Source: Cryobacterium melibiosiphilum (GTDB lineage Bacteria > Actinomycetota > Actinomycetes > Actinomycetales > Microbacteriaceae). From it: 64,000 nucleotides of DNA. Numbering within the stretch: position 1 is the stretch's first letter; every line of letters begins with the position of its first letter. The translations under genes and the position numbers were made by a program. The stretch is from contig NZ_QZVS01000089.1 of NCBI RefSeq assembly GCF_003602235.1, positions 1 to 64,000 of the forward strand. The letters are read 5' to 3'. A model generated the notes under the pieces. The model was not told the DNA's origin. It searched no databases and saw only the letters and a program-made list of their open reading frames with translations. Positions 8,149 to 19,575 of this stretch are shown in pieces.

Positions 8149-8844
8149 ATGACTGCACGTATTTTGGTCGTCGACGATGACAACGCCCTGTCCGAAATGA
8201 TCGGGATCGTCTTGAACAGCGAGGGGTTTGACCCGAGCTTCTGCGCCGACGGATCCCTCGCCCTCGATGCCTTTCGCACCGTGAAGCCCGACCTGGTGCT
8301 GCTCGATTTGATGCTGCCCGGGCTGGACGGAATCGAGGTCTGCAGCCTGATTCGCGCCGAATCCGGCACGCCCATCATCATGCTGACCGCGCGCACCGAC
8401 ACCACTGACGTGGTCAAGGGGCTCGAGTCCGGCGCCGATGACTACATGGTCAAGCCGTTCAACCCGAAAGAGCTCGTCGCGCGCATCCGCACCCGACTTC
8501 GCCCCACCGTCGCCGGCGGCGGCACCGACCTGCAGATCGGTGACCTCGTCGTCGACGAGGCCGGCCACGAGGTGCGCCGCGGCACGGCCCAGATCAACCT
8601 CACGCCGCTGGAATTCGACCTGCTGCTCGCGCTCGCGTCCAAGCCCCAGCAGGTGTTCACCCGAGAGATGCTCCTGGAACAGGTGTGGGGCTACCACTAC
8701 AAGGCGGATACCCGCCTCGTGAACGTGCACGTTCAGCGGCTGCGTGCCAAGGTCGAGCACGATCCGGACAACCCGCGCATCGTGATGACGGTGCGCGGCG
8801 TGGGTTACCGCGCCGGCGCCGTGACTGCGCGCCCGGTCGACTAG
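8149..8844 (+). CDS. mtrA: Two-component response regulator MtrA
   Basis: An OmpR/PhoB-type response regulator of 231 residues. The receiver domain (1-120) has the acidic pair D9-D10, phospho-acceptor D53 (LLDLMLPGLD) and the K of VKPFNP. The C-terminal winged helix ends in RVGYR-type VRGVGYRAGA. In actinobacteria MtrA controls cell-wall hydrolases, replication- and division-linked genes. A Shine-Dalgarno GGAGAG lies about 8 nt before the ATG. It is followed after 16 nt by mtrB and then lpqB, the conserved mtrA-mtrB-lpqB order, which makes the assignment firm. Confidence 0.95.
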   Translation: MTARILVVDDDNALSEMIGIVLNSEGFDPSFCADGSLALDAFRTVKPDLVLLDLMLPGLDGIEVCSLIRAESGTPIIMLTARTDTTDVVKGLESGADDYMVKPFNPKELVARIRTRLRPTVAGGGTDLQIGDLVVDEAGHEVRRGTAQINLTPLEFDLLLALASKPQQVFTREMLLEQVWGYHYKADTRLVNVHVQRLRAKVEHDPDNPRIVMTVRGVGYRAGAVTARPVD

Positions 8845-8860
8845 CCCTCCGGAGACCACG

Positions 8861-10561
8861 ATGACCCCTGGCCCCGACGGGGTGACCACCGTCCCCGACC
8901 GGGTACGCCCGGGCCCCGTTCGAGCGAACACGCACTGGCGCTTGTGGCCCGTGCTGCTCGGAAGCACCTGGCGACGGTCCCTGCAGTTTCGCACCGTGAC
9001 GATCTCCGTCGTGCTGTCGGGGGTCGCGATCCTGCTGGTTGGGGTCTACATGTCCGTCAGCGTCGGCAACGACCTGTTCCAGTCCCGCCTCAGCCAGGTA
9101 CTGCTCGATTCCAACCGGGCCACGAGCGCGGCCCAGGGAATCCTCGACTCCTCCGACGCCGTCGACCGGGTGCAGGTGCAGACCCTGCTCGGCGCCGCCC
9201 GCACGTCGATCACGACGACCTCATCGAGCCAGATGATCGCCGTGCTGCGGGTTCCCGGCCAGGAGTCGTCGACGGTCGCCCCCCAGGACTCCACGTTCGG
9301 GCTCTCCACCAATGTGATCTCCGACGACCTGCGCGCGTCGGTGCAGCAGAACGCCGGCGAACAGTACTGGCAGTCGGTCACCCTGCTCACCGACGACGCC
9401 GAGCAGATCCCCGGCGTCGTCGTGGGGTCCCAGATTTCCGTTCCGGTCGCCGGCCGGTACGAGCTGTACATCGGCTACAGCCTCGAAGACTCCGCGGCGA
9501 CCCTGCTGTTCGTGCAGCAGACCCTGGGCTTTGCCGGGCTGGCCCTGATCGTGTTGATCGGCGCTGTCACCTGGATCGTGGTGCGGTTCGTCGTCACCCC
9601 ACTCCGGGTCGCCGCGGAGACCAGCGAGAAGCTCGCCTCCGGTGACCTTGAAGTGCGCATTCCCGAAAAGGGCGAAGACGTGATCGCGACGCTGGCCCGG
9701 TCGTTCAACGGCATGGCCGACAGCCTGCAGACCCAGATTCGGGAGCTGGCTGAACTGTCGGTGGTGCAGCAGCGCTTCGTTTCGGATGTCTCCCACGAGT
9801 TGCGCACGCCCCTCACCACCATCCGCCTCGCCGGTGACGTGCTCTACGACCAGCGCGCGAGCTTCCCGCCCGCGACCGGACGCACCGCGGAACTGCTGCA
9901 CACGCAGGTCGAGCGCTTCGAACTTCTGCTGAGCGACCTGCTCGAAATCAGCCGCTACGACGCCGGCTCGGTCGAGCTGGAAACCGAGCCGACCAACCTC
10001 GTGCACCTGGCCGAGGACGCCATTGACGGCTTGCGCTCGCTCGCCGAGGCCAAGGGCACGCAGTTGCAGCTGGTGGCGCCGGGCGGGTACCTGAACGCGG
10101 AGGTCGACCCCCGACGCATCCGTCGTATCGTGCACAACCTGATCGGCAACGCGATCGAGCACGGTGAAGGCAAAACCGTCGTCGTCTCCGTGGACAGCAA
10201 CGCAACGGCCGTGGCGCTCGCCGTGCGCGACTACGGCATGGGAATGAGCCAGGCCACGGTCGCGCACGTCTTCGACCGGTTCTGGCGGGCCGACCCGTCG
10301 CGCCAGCGAACCCTCGGCGGCACCGGCCTGGGGCTCGCCATCGCGCGCGAAGACGCCGCCGCCCACGGTGGCTGGCTGCAGGTCTGGTCGAGCCCCGGCA
10401 ACGGCTCGTGCTTTCGCCTGACGCTGCCGCGCATCGAGCTGGGCACCCTGACGGCCTCGCCGCTCCCGCTGCCCCCCGACGACGCTCCACCGGCCACGGA
10501 ACAGTTCGTGGCCATCGTCGACCAGGCGCCTCGGCGGCGCTGGGGAGGACGCAATGCCTAG
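8861..10561 (+). CDS. mtrB: Sensor histidine kinase MtrB
   Basis: The sensor kinase partner of MtrA, 566 residues. One transmembrane helix near 45-65, an extracytoplasmic sensor of about 140 residues, a second helix near 220-245, a HAMP linker (PLRVAAETSEKLASGDL), the HisKA box SDVSHELRTPLTTIRLAGD with its phospho-histidine, then the HATPase domain with N (NLIGNAIEHG), G1 (DYGMGMS) and G2 (GTGLGLAIA) boxes. A C-terminal Pro-rich tail of about 40 residues follows. The last 8 nt overlap the lpqB start, so the two are translationally coupled. Confidence 0.95.
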   Translation: MTPGPDGVTTVPDRVRPGPVRANTHWRLWPVLLGSTWRRSLQFRTVTISVVLSGVAILLVGVYMSVSVGNDLFQSRLSQVLLDSNRATSAAQGILDSSDAVDRVQVQTLLGAARTSITTTSSSQMIAVLRVPGQESSTVAPQDSTFGLSTNVISDDLRASVQQNAGEQYWQSVTLLTDDAEQIPGVVVGSQISVPVAGRYELYIGYSLEDSAATLLFVQQTLGFAGLALIVLIGAVTWIVVRFVVTPLRVAAETSEKLASGDLEVRIPEKGEDVIATLARSFNGMADSLQTQIRELAELSVVQQRFVSDVSHELRTPLTTIRLAGDVLYDQRASFPPATGRTAELLHTQVERFELLLSDLLEISRYDAGSVELETEPTNLVHLAEDAIDGLRSLAEAKGTQLQLVAPGGYLNAEVDPRRIRRIVHNLIGNAIEHGEGKTVVVSVDSNATAVALAVRDYGMGMSQATVAHVFDRFWRADPSRQRTLGGTGLGLAIAREDAAAHGGWLQVWSSPGNGSCFRLTLPRIELGTLTASPLPLPPDDAPPATEQFVAIVDQAPRRRWGGRNA

Positions 10562-12263
10562 CCCGTCAGCACGACCTTCTCGAGGGCGCGGCCGTGGACT
10601 TCTCGCGCTGGCCGGCGTCCTGGCCCTGCTGCTCAGCGCCTGCACCGGAATTCCGCGGGGCGGCGGCGTGCACGCCGGCCAAGCCGATATCCCCGGTGAC
10701 GACCCGGCTCCGGTCTTTCTGCCGTCCGGTCCGCAAAACGATGCCGGAATGGAGGACATCCTGCGCGGCTTCATCGACGCGGCGTCGAGCCCCGACGGCA
10801 ACTACGACATCGCGCGGGACTACCTCACGCCCGCGTACAGCGACGACTGGAACCCGGACACCGGTGTGACCGTCGACGACGGCACCGGTCGGTCGTTCAC
10901 GGTGCTCGACGAACAGACCATCCAGTTCTCCGTGCGGCCGGTGGCGGAGGTCGACGCGAGCGGCCAGTACCGCGAGATCGATTCGAGCGAGCCGGTTCCG
11001 CTGCCCTACAGCTTCGTGCGCGTCGGCGGCCAGTGGCGCATCAGCTCAGCCCCGAACGGCACAGTCATCGACGCGACAACCTTCAGCGACGTCTTCAGCG
11101 AGCAGGCGCTGTACTACTTCGATCCGAGCTTCACCTGGCTCGTGCCCGACCTGCGCTGGTTTCCGCGGGGAGCGTCGGCGCCGACGAAGATCGTGCGGGC
11201 CGTGCTCGCCGGTCCCAGTTCCTGGCTGGGCACCGCCGTGACGACGGCCTTCCCCCAGGGCACGGCGCTGACAGCGGATGCCGTGCGCGTGGTCGGTCGC
11301 GACGCCCAGGTCGACCTCAACAGCCAGGCGCTCGGCGCAGACCGCGTGGACCTGCAACGGATGCAGGCCCAACTGGCCGCGAGCCTGCCGGCCGGAACGA
11401 GCGTCACGATCACGATCGACCAGAACTCCCAGGAGATCGGCGATCTCGGGCAGAACGCCCCGATCACGAATCCCCGGGTCGATGCCCGAGCCCTGATCCT
11501 GCACGACGGGGAGTTCGGCCTCCTCGCCGCGAGCGGTGACGCCATCACCCCGCTGGCCGACCTGTCGGAGGCCGTGGTCGCCCTGGACCCGACGGCGGTC
11601 ACGGTTGCCGCCGGGCACCGCCGGGCCGCGGTCCTGACCGCTGCCGGGGTGTACGCCGTGGCGGCCGGGCAGGACCCGGTGCTGCTCGACTCCCGTCCGG
11701 GCCTCATCGCGCCGTCGATCGACAGCGAAGATTTCGTCTGGACTGTGCCGGCCGCCCAACCCAACGACATCGTCGTCTACGACAGCGCCGGTGCGGCATC
11801 GTCGATCGAGTCTCCCTGGCCGGAAGCTACGGCGATCACTTCCCTCACCGTCTCCCGTGACGGCACCCGGCTCGTGGCCTTGCTGAGCACCGCGACGGAA
11901 ACCCGATTCGTGGTCGCCGCCATCGAACGCAGCGCAGCGGCCCCCGTCGGCCTGGGCGCCCCGTTGCTGCTGGCCACGAATGACGGGGTACCCCTCGACG
12001 CGACCTGGATCGACGAGCTGACCGTGGCCTCGCTCACCCGGCTGCCGAGCGGCGAAGAGCGCATCATGGCCCAGCGCATCGGCGGCGAGAGCATCGATCT
12101 CGATGCTCCCGACGACACCCTGACCATCGTGGGCAGCAATTCCGTGCGGGATCTGCGTGCGCTGACCGCCGACGGCAGCCTCACGGTACAGCGCGGGGTC
12201 GGATGGCAGGAGCGCCTCGGCGCGGTCGGCCTGCTCGCCACGCAGCAGGGAATCGGCGGCTAG
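10554..12263 (+). CDS. lpqB: Lipoprotein LpqB
   Basis: A secreted lipoprotein of 569 residues. The signal peptide ends in a lipobox LLSAC with the lipidated cysteine at residue 30. It carries a GerMN-type domain in the first half (RAVLAGPSSWLGTAV) and a beta-propeller-like second half. LpqB is known from mycobacteria and other actinobacteria to interact with the MtrB sensor domain and modulate MtrA phosphorylation. It overlaps mtrB by 8 nt. A 9-bp imperfect hairpin at 12291-12317 after the stop has no T-run but may help end transcription. Confidence 0.92.
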   Translation: MPSPSARPSRGRGRGLLALAGVLALLLSACTGIPRGGGVHAGQADIPGDDPAPVFLPSGPQNDAGMEDILRGFIDAASSPDGNYDIARDYLTPAYSDDWNPDTGVTVDDGTGRSFTVLDEQTIQFSVRPVAEVDASGQYREIDSSEPVPLPYSFVRVGGQWRISSAPNGTVIDATTFSDVFSEQALYYFDPSFTWLVPDLRWFPRGASAPTKIVRAVLAGPSSWLGTAVTTAFPQGTALTADAVRVVGRDAQVDLNSQALGADRVDLQRMQAQLAASLPAGTSVTITIDQNSQEIGDLGQNAPITNPRVDARALILHDGEFGLLAASGDAITPLADLSEAVVALDPTAVTVAAGHRRAAVLTAAGVYAVAAGQDPVLLDSRPGLIAPSIDSEDFVWTVPAAQPNDIVVYDSAGAASSIESPWPEATAITSLTVSRDGTRLVALLSTATETRFVVAAIERSAAAPVGLGAPLLLATNDGVPLDATWIDELTVASLTRLPSGEERIMAQRIGGESIDLDAPDDTLTIVGSNSVRDLRALTADGSLTVQRGVGWQERLGAVGLLATQQGIGG

Positions 12264-12371
12264 CAGCTCCCGCGAGCCAGTCCATCCCTCCACAGGCTGC
12301 GCCTGCGGCAACCTGTGCCCGAGCGGGACGTGGGCCGCGCCGCGACGCGGGCGCCGGGGCACACTGGCCGC

Positions 12372-13091
12372 ATGATCCCCGATGCGGTACCCGCCGGCAC
12401 CCGCCGCGCCCTGCGGGACGCCTGGGCCGTGCTGGCCCCCACCCAGTGCAGCGGTTGCGGCGCCCCCGACCGGGCGCTGTGTGCTGTCTGCCTCGAGAGC
12501 CTCACGGCCCAGCTGCACGCCTGCACCCGCGCTGATCAGACCATCTGGGCCGCCCTGGACTACTCCGGAGTCGTACGCCGGGTGCTGGCAAATTTCAAGG
12601 ATGGCGGGCGCACGGATGCCGCGGCCGCGCTCGCCGTGCCGTTTCGGCAGGCCATCGTGGCGGCGCTCTCCCACCTCGGTGCGAGCGTGGGTGCGCCGAC
12701 CGACGGCGGAGTACACCTCGTCACGATTCCCTCGACGGCGGTCGCTTTTCGCACTCGGGGCTACCACCCGGTTGAACTCCTGCTGCGCCGTGCCGGGCTG
12801 GTATCCACTCCTGCCCTCGGGCTGGTGACCGACACGACCGACCAGGTTGGCCTCGGCCGCGAAGACCGGGCGCGCAACAAGACCGGATCGCTGCGGGCAC
12901 GTCAGGACCTGGCGTCTTTCCGGTGCCTGATCGTCGACGACATCCTCACGACCGGCGCGACCGTGCTCGAAGCGCGACGCGCCGTGCGCGCGGCCGGCGG
13001 CGAAGTTCTCGGCTTCGCCACACTGGCGGAAACACGGCTCCGGCATCCGACGCGAGACGTTCACACGAAACAGGTTGACAAAATGCGGTGA
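12372..13091 (+). CDS. ComF family protein (phosphoribosyltransferase-like)
   Basis: A 239-residue ComF-type protein. An N-terminal zinc-ribbon-like pair of CxxC motifs (CSGCGAPDRALCAVC, about residues 26-40) precedes a PRTase fold with the PRPP-binding loop CLIVDDILTTGATVLEA. ComF of Bacillus and Haemophilus is needed for DNA uptake; in actinobacteria without a competence system its role is unclear. The start is placed at the ATG at 12372 because the longer in-frame extension has no recognisable family sequence. It sits between lpqB and hpf, the usual position in actinobacteria. Confidence 0.85.
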   Translation: MIPDAVPAGTRRALRDAWAVLAPTQCSGCGAPDRALCAVCLESLTAQLHACTRADQTIWAALDYSGVVRRVLANFKDGGRTDAAAALAVPFRQAIVAALSHLGASVGAPTDGGVHLVTIPSTAVAFRTRGYHPVELLLRRAGLVSTPALGLVTDTTDQVGLGREDRARNKTGSLRARQDLASFRCLIVDDILTTGATVLEARRAVRAAGGEVLGFATLAETRLRHPTRDVHTKQVDKMR

Positions 13092-13177
13092 CTTATTCGT
13101 GGCGCCCGGCTACGGTTGTCTTATCGGCGCGCAATGATCGCCCAGTCTCGGGCGTTCCGCCAGATCTGGAGGTCGTC

Positions 13178-13909
13178 ATGGAAACTAACATTGTCGGACG
13201 AAACCTAGGGATCACTGATCGTTTCCGCGAGTACGCGACGGAGAAGGCCGAGAAAATCGCCGGACTCGCCGACAAGGCACTCGCTCTGGAAATCAAGGTC
13301 AGCCGGCACCACGAAAAGAATGGTGCCGCCTCCGGTAACGACCGGGTGGAACTCACACTCATCGGCAAGGGCCCGCTCGTGCGGGCCGAAGCCGACGGCT
13401 CAGACAAGTACGCCGCCTTCGATATAGCGCTCGGTCGGCTGCTCGAGCGGGTTCGTCGGGCCAAGGACCGCAAGAAGGTGCACCGCGGCGGTGCCCACCG
13501 GCCCACATCGCTGCACGACGCATCTTCCGTCGGTTTCACCGTCGTGGACATCACCCCGGCAACAACCGAGACGATGGAACGTGTGCGTACCGGCACGATT
13601 CCGATCGTGGCCACGGCGGCCCCTGAGGAGGCGACCGTGACCGATCTCGATGAGGAGTACTGCCCGGTCGTGATCCGCCGCAAGGTCTTCGCGTCGGCAC
13701 CGATGACGGTGGATGACGCGCTGTACTTCATGGAACTGGTCGGTCACGACTTCTACCTGTTCCAGGACTCGGAGACCAAGCGTCCCAGCGTGGTCTATCG
13801 CCGCAAGGGTTGGGACTACGGCGTGATCGAGCTCGACGACAACGCGGAAGAGCTGCAGGAGGCGGCCACCGTCGCCCGCGAGCGCACCCACGTCGGCCAG
13901 GCACACTGA
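13178..13909 (+). CDS. hpf: Long-form ribosome hibernation promoting factor
   Basis: A 243-residue long-form HPF. Residues 1-105 form the S30AE domain that binds the 30S decoding and mRNA channel (METNIVGRNLGITDRFREYA). A linker of about 70 residues leads to a C-terminal dimerisation domain (KVFASAPMTVDDALYFMELVGHDFYLFQD). The long form drives 100S ribosome dimers in stationary phase or stress. A strong Shine-Dalgarno TGGAGG at 13167-13172 fixes the ATG at 13178; an in-frame start further upstream has no such site. It follows comF and precedes secA. Confidence 0.93.
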   Translation: METNIVGRNLGITDRFREYATEKAEKIAGLADKALALEIKVSRHHEKNGAASGNDRVELTLIGKGPLVRAEADGSDKYAAFDIALGRLLERVRRAKDRKKVHRGGAHRPTSLHDASSVGFTVVDITPATTETMERVRTGTIPIVATAAPEEATVTDLDEEYCPVVIRRKVFASAPMTVDDALYFMELVGHDFYLFQDSETKRPSVVYRRKGWDYGVIELDDNAEELQEAATVARERTHVGQAH

Positions 13910-14068
13910 CCGGCTGACCCGCTGATGGTCGGCACGGTGATCATCAGGGTGTGACCAAGTAGAATCGTTATAGTTGCTGGCTACGTCGGCGCGCGGGTCT
14001 CAACGGCCCGCGCGTCCGGCCGGACGACAGGCGCAGACAAGCGCCGTGACGACTAGTGGAGAACATCC

Positions 14069-16882
<2,814 letters not shown>

Positions 16883-16904
16883 AAACGCAGCGCCAGCTCA
16901 CTCG

Positions 16905-16941
16905 ATGCCCAACGGCTCCGTAGACCGGGGTCGCTGGGCAT
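16905..16941 (+). terminator. Probable secA terminator
   Basis: The arms ATGCCCAACG (16905-16914) and CGCTGGGCAT (16932-16941) pair at 9 of 10 positions and are followed by TTGTTG. It lies 22 nt after the secA stop and just outside the 3' end of the convergent Rv3235-family gene. Confidence 0.5.
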
Positions 16942-16976
16942 TGTTGTGGGCAGACGCCGGCCTGGATGACGCCGGG

Positions 16977-17523
16977 CTACATGACATCGATCGAGCTGGC
17001 GCGCCAGCGATTTCCCATGCCCTCGAGGCGGCACGGCCACGGCGCGGGTACGCACCCGGCTCTGCACGATCAGGACCGCCTCGATGACTCCCGCGTTGGG
17101 TTCGGTGACGATAATCCGCGCGATCGTGGTCGTGGGGATGATCGCTGCACGCTTGGTCACCGCCCGCGCGCGGTTTGCCATCACCACCCGCTTGAGGAGA
17201 TTCCTGAACGCTGCATCACTGAGCCACCGAGCGAGCTGTTCGGGTTCCCTGACTCCGGCCATAGCCTCCATCACGCCGCGAGTGAGGCTCAGCAGCAGGA
17301 GTTCCGGATCAGGTAACGGGTCGTACGGGGATGGCAGACCACCGGCAGTCTTCTGCGATCCGCTCCCGTCAAGCGGAGCCACCAGAGTGAGCGGGTCAGG
17401 CGGAGCAACCGGCGGGAGGTCGGGCATAGACGGGGTGGCAGGAGTGGACGAAGATCCTGGATATCCTCGAGGCCCTGAGTAGCCCCGGGCTTTCCCGGTG
17501 CCTGATGAATCCGACGGGGGCAT
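16977..17523 (-). CDS. Rv3235 family protein with an apparent frameshift near the 3' end
   Basis: A small protein of unknown function that commonly lies near secA in actinobacteria. From the ATG at 17523 (GGAGA upstream) there is a Ser/Pro-rich N-terminus of about 65 residues, then the conserved part (LTRGVMEAMAGVREPEQLARWL, then VVMANRARA, then EAVLIVQSRVRTRAVAV). The family's closing segment RLEGMGNRWRASSIDVM-stop is present but one base out of frame, with its TAG at 16977-16979. The shift lies within about 17025-17036 (GGCGGCAC on the + strand). Read without correction the frame stays open to 16648, deep into secA antisense, which is not credible. Either a real frameshift or a sequence error. 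Confidence 0.65.
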
Positions 17524-17607
17524 GACTTCTCCGATGTCCGTGACGAATGCGGTGTTGTCTGGCGGGGCGGATCGGCCACGCGGGCGGAACAAACAGGGTG
17601 ATGTCGG

Positions 17608-17676
17608 AACATGCCGCGTGGCTGCCCCTCTCTTCGGGGGTGTGCCGACACTCAACCATCGGCAGCGCGGCATGTC
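17608..17676. repeat. Imperfect palindrome upstream of two divergent genes
   Basis: CATGCCGCG (17610-17618) pairs with CGCGGCATG (17666-17674), and CTGCC (17622-17626) with GGCAG (17661-17665), leaving a 3-nt bulge. It lies between the starts of the Rv3235-family gene and the rightward hypothetical gene. Confidence 0.5.
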
Positions 17677-17692
17677 GAGGGCTTTTACAACA

Positions 17693-17719
17693 TGTGGAAA
17701 ACGCAGGACCTGTGGAAAA
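17693..17719. promoter_or_regulatory. Two DnaA-box-like 9-mers
   Basis: TGTGGAAAA occurs at 17693-17701 and 17711-17719, 18 bp apart. The reverse complement TTTTCCACA fits the DnaA-box pattern TTWTNCACA. Binding is not shown; these could be coincidental. Confidence 0.35.
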
Positions 17720-17745
17720 CTCGCGCGCAACTCGCCCGCGTCGAG

Positions 17746-17751
17746 TAGTTT
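17746..17751 (+). promoter_or_regulatory. Candidate -10 (TAGTTT), leaderless
   Basis: TAGTTT ends 6 nt before the GTG at 17758, so the transcript would begin at the start codon. No -35 recognised. Confidence 0.3.
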
Positions 17752-17757
17752 CGGCGT

Positions 17758-18357
17758 GTGCGCTGGGACAATCTGTTCGATGATCTGGAAGGGCAGCTCG
17801 AGTACGAGCGTGATGCCGAGGACTCCAACCTGCGCGCCGAGGAAGAGCGGCTGAGGCTGGGGCGTCTTGCCCTGCGGGGACGACTGGTGAGCATTGTCGC
17901 CGATGATGCAGTCGGGGTCGTGCGGCTCGTGCTGGTTTCGGGCGACCGGCTCACGCTGCGTCCCGACGCCTTCGGGCGCGACTGGCTCGCCGCCGACCTT
18001 TTGGCGGGCGCGGCTCCCGGAGCCCAGTGTGTGGTGCCGCTGGGCGCGATTGCCGGGGTGCTGCTCCAGCCCGGGCAGGTCGAGGGGTCCCTGGCGCTCG
18101 AGGCGGAGTCATCCGCTCGACTATCGGACCGCATCGGGCTGCCGTTCGTGCTGCGCGATCTCTGTCGGCGTCGCACCAGCGTTGAGGTGCAGACCCCCAC
18201 GGAGCGTCTCTACGGCACGATCGACCGCGTCGGGCGTGATCACCTCGACCTTGCGGTGCACGAGCCCGGTTCGGTGAGGCGAGCCGCAGAGGTCCACGAG
18301 GTGCGGATCGTGCCGCTGGCCCACATCGTGCTCGTGCGGCTCGGCCGCCAGGTCTGA
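17758..18357 (+). CDS. Hypothetical protein next to Rv3235 family gene
   Basis: A 199-residue soluble protein that I do not recognise as a named family. It starts at GTG (MRWDNLFDDLEGQLEYERDAED), with an acidic helical first 35 residues followed by a region rich in beta strands and hydrophobic Val/Leu (LRGRLVSIVADDAVGVVRLVLVSGDRL split over two strands). There are no cysteines except one central CVVPLG and one in RDLCRRR. No signal peptide or membrane segment. It is divergent from the Rv3235-family gene and convergent with the small HTH gene. Function unknown. Confidence 0.75.
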   Translation: MRWDNLFDDLEGQLEYERDAEDSNLRAEEERLRLGRLALRGRLVSIVADDAVGVVRLVLVSGDRLTLRPDAFGRDWLAADLLAGAAPGAQCVVPLGAIAGVLLQPGQVEGSLALEAESSARLSDRIGLPFVLRDLCRRRTSVEVQTPTERLYGTIDRVGRDHLDLAVHEPGSVRRAAEVHEVRIVPLAHIVLVRLGRQV

Positions 18358-18396
18358 CCGGGCAGCTTGGGTGACTCCGGTGGTGTGGGCGGTGAC

Positions 18397-18717
18397 TCAG
18401 TCGGTCTGGTCTGTGTCGCGCCCGTCGCGCATGTCAACGGGACGCAGGATGCGGCCCCCGGACAGTTCGACGATATTACTGAAATCTGACTGCTCCCACA
18501 TGGCCAGCCGGCGTGCTTCTTCGTACTTGGCCTCGATATAGGACTCCAGCACGATCCGTTCCACCCGCCAGGTACCGGGGCTGCCGATGCGAATCGCGGG
18601 AAGCTCATTGGATCGCACCAGGTCGAGCGCTTCGACCGGGGAAATGGACAGGATCTCGGAGACATCGCCGAGGGTCAGGAATCTGCCCACAGCTGCGGAG
18701 TGCCCGAAATCGGTCAT
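18397..18717 (-). CDS. Small helix-turn-helix DNA-binding protein (excisionase/MerR-like)
   Basis: A 106-residue protein with a winged HTH of the excisionase/BldC type: LTLGDVSEILSISPVEALDLVRSNELPAIRIG, followed by the wing SPGTWRVERIVLESYIEAKYEEA. A short acidic tail ends it. Such proteins are small regulators that bind direct repeats. The ATG at 18717 begins MTDFGHSAAVGRF; the in-frame ATG further upstream lacks family sequence. CATAAT lies 6 nt upstream on the same strand. It is divergent from the CpaB/CpaE-like pair and may regulate it or bind the iterons between them (inference). Confidence 0.8.
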   Translation of the reverse strand: MTDFGHSAAVGRFLTLGDVSEILSISPVEALDLVRSNELPAIRIGSPGTWRVERIVLESYIEAKYEEARRLAMWEQSDFSNIVELSGGRILRPVDMRDGRDTDQTD

Positions 18718-18767
18718 GGTCCGATTATGCGTCGATCGGTCTGTTTCGGCCAGTCTCAAAGATTGCC

Positions 18768-18776
18768 TGTGGATAA
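18768..18776. promoter_or_regulatory. Perfect DnaA box
   Basis: TGTGGATAA is the reverse complement of the consensus DnaA box TTATCCACA. It lies between the divergent HTH gene and CpaB-like gene, 57 bp before a 14-bp iteron array. Binding is untested. Confidence 0.4.
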
Positions 18777-18832
18777 CTTCCCCATGGCGCCCCGTTCACC
18801 GCCATTATGTACCGACGACATCCGCCGTGCCT

Positions 18833-18888
18833 TCGCGGACGAACCAACACGGACGAACCAGCACGGACGAACCAATACAAACGAAACG
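18833..18888. repeat. 14-bp iteron array, four units
   Basis: Units start at 18833, 18847, 18861 and 18875 with the pattern NCACGGACGAACCA; the second and third differ at one base and the last is degenerate. The array lies 37-92 bp before the CpaB-like start codon. Possible binding array for a regulator. Confidence 0.6.
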
Positions 18889-18924
18889 ATACGGGTTGCA
18901 CGACTACACGGGCGAGGTGGCGGC

Positions 18925-19575
18925 ATGACGAGACCGGGCAACAGCACACGCAAGCGATTCTGGGTCGACCCGCGCTTCGCCGTCGGGCTGGTTCTTGTCG
19001 TCGCCTCCGTGGCCGGGGTATCCGCAGTGGTCGTGCGTGCTGAACGCACCACGACGGTCTACGCGGCCGGAAGCGCCCTGATCGTGGGCGATCGCCTCCA
19101 CGCCGCCGACCTCGTGCTCCTCGACGTTCGGCTCGACAGCGCGGCCGACCTCTATCTGACTCCCGACCAGCTGCCGGCGGAGGGCGTGCTCGTGACCCGC
19201 ACGGTAGTCGAAGGCGAGCTCGTGCCAGCATCCGCCGTCGGCGCCGTCGAGGGGGAACTCCTCACCAGCCTCGTGGTCACCCTGCGCGGCCTGCTCTCGG
19301 AGTCGGTCACCGCGGGATCCGTCGTCGACGTCTGGGCGGCCCCGCAGGAGGACAACGCGCGATTCGCACCGCCCGGTATCCTCGTGCCCGGTGCCACCGT
19401 GGTGCGCCTCGTCGAAAATACCGGCATGCTGACGTCGACGCAGACCCCGATGGTCGAAATCCTGGTGCCCAAGAGCGCGGTGTCGACCGTGCTGGAAGCG
19501 ATCGCGAACGATGACGCAGTGTCGATCGTGGCCGTCAATACCGACGTCGACGCCACGATCCCCGGGGGCGAGTGA
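18925..19575 (+). CDS. SAF domain protein, CpaB/RcpC-like
   Basis: A 216-residue protein with one N-terminal membrane anchor (residues 17-38) and an extracytoplasmic SAF domain (YAAGSALIVGDRLHAADLVLLDVRL), followed by a beta-rich region (ESVTAGSVVDVWAAPQED). This is the layout of CpaB/RcpC, which assists assembly of Flp/Tad pili. No pilin, secretin, TadA ATPase or TadB/C gene is nearby, so the pilus role is not supported by context. ATG at 18925 with GAGGTGG upstream. The stop overlaps the start of the CpaE-like gene by 4 nt, so the two are coupled. Confidence 0.8.
   Translation: MTRPGNSTRKRFWVDPRFAVGLVLVVASVAGVSAVVVRAERTTTVYAAGSALIVGDRLHAADLVLLDVRLDSAADLYLTPDQLPAEGVLVTRTVVEGELVPASAVGAVEGELLTSLVVTLRGLLSESVTAGSVVDVWAAPQEDNARFAPPGILVPGATVVRLVENTGMLTSTQTPMVEILVPKSAVSTVLEAIANDDAVSIVAVNTDVDATIPGGE

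Noticed and set aside
11046-13064. 672-codon open frame on the minus strand
   Set aside because: It is a high-GC antisense artefact over lpqB and comF, with low-complexity Arg/Gly sequence.
13075-13080. TTGACA as a -35 for hpf
   Set aside because: No -10 lies at a usable spacing; it falls inside the 3' end of comF.
18833-18888. CRISPR-like array
   Set aside because: Units are contiguous 14-mers with no spacers and no cas genes are present.
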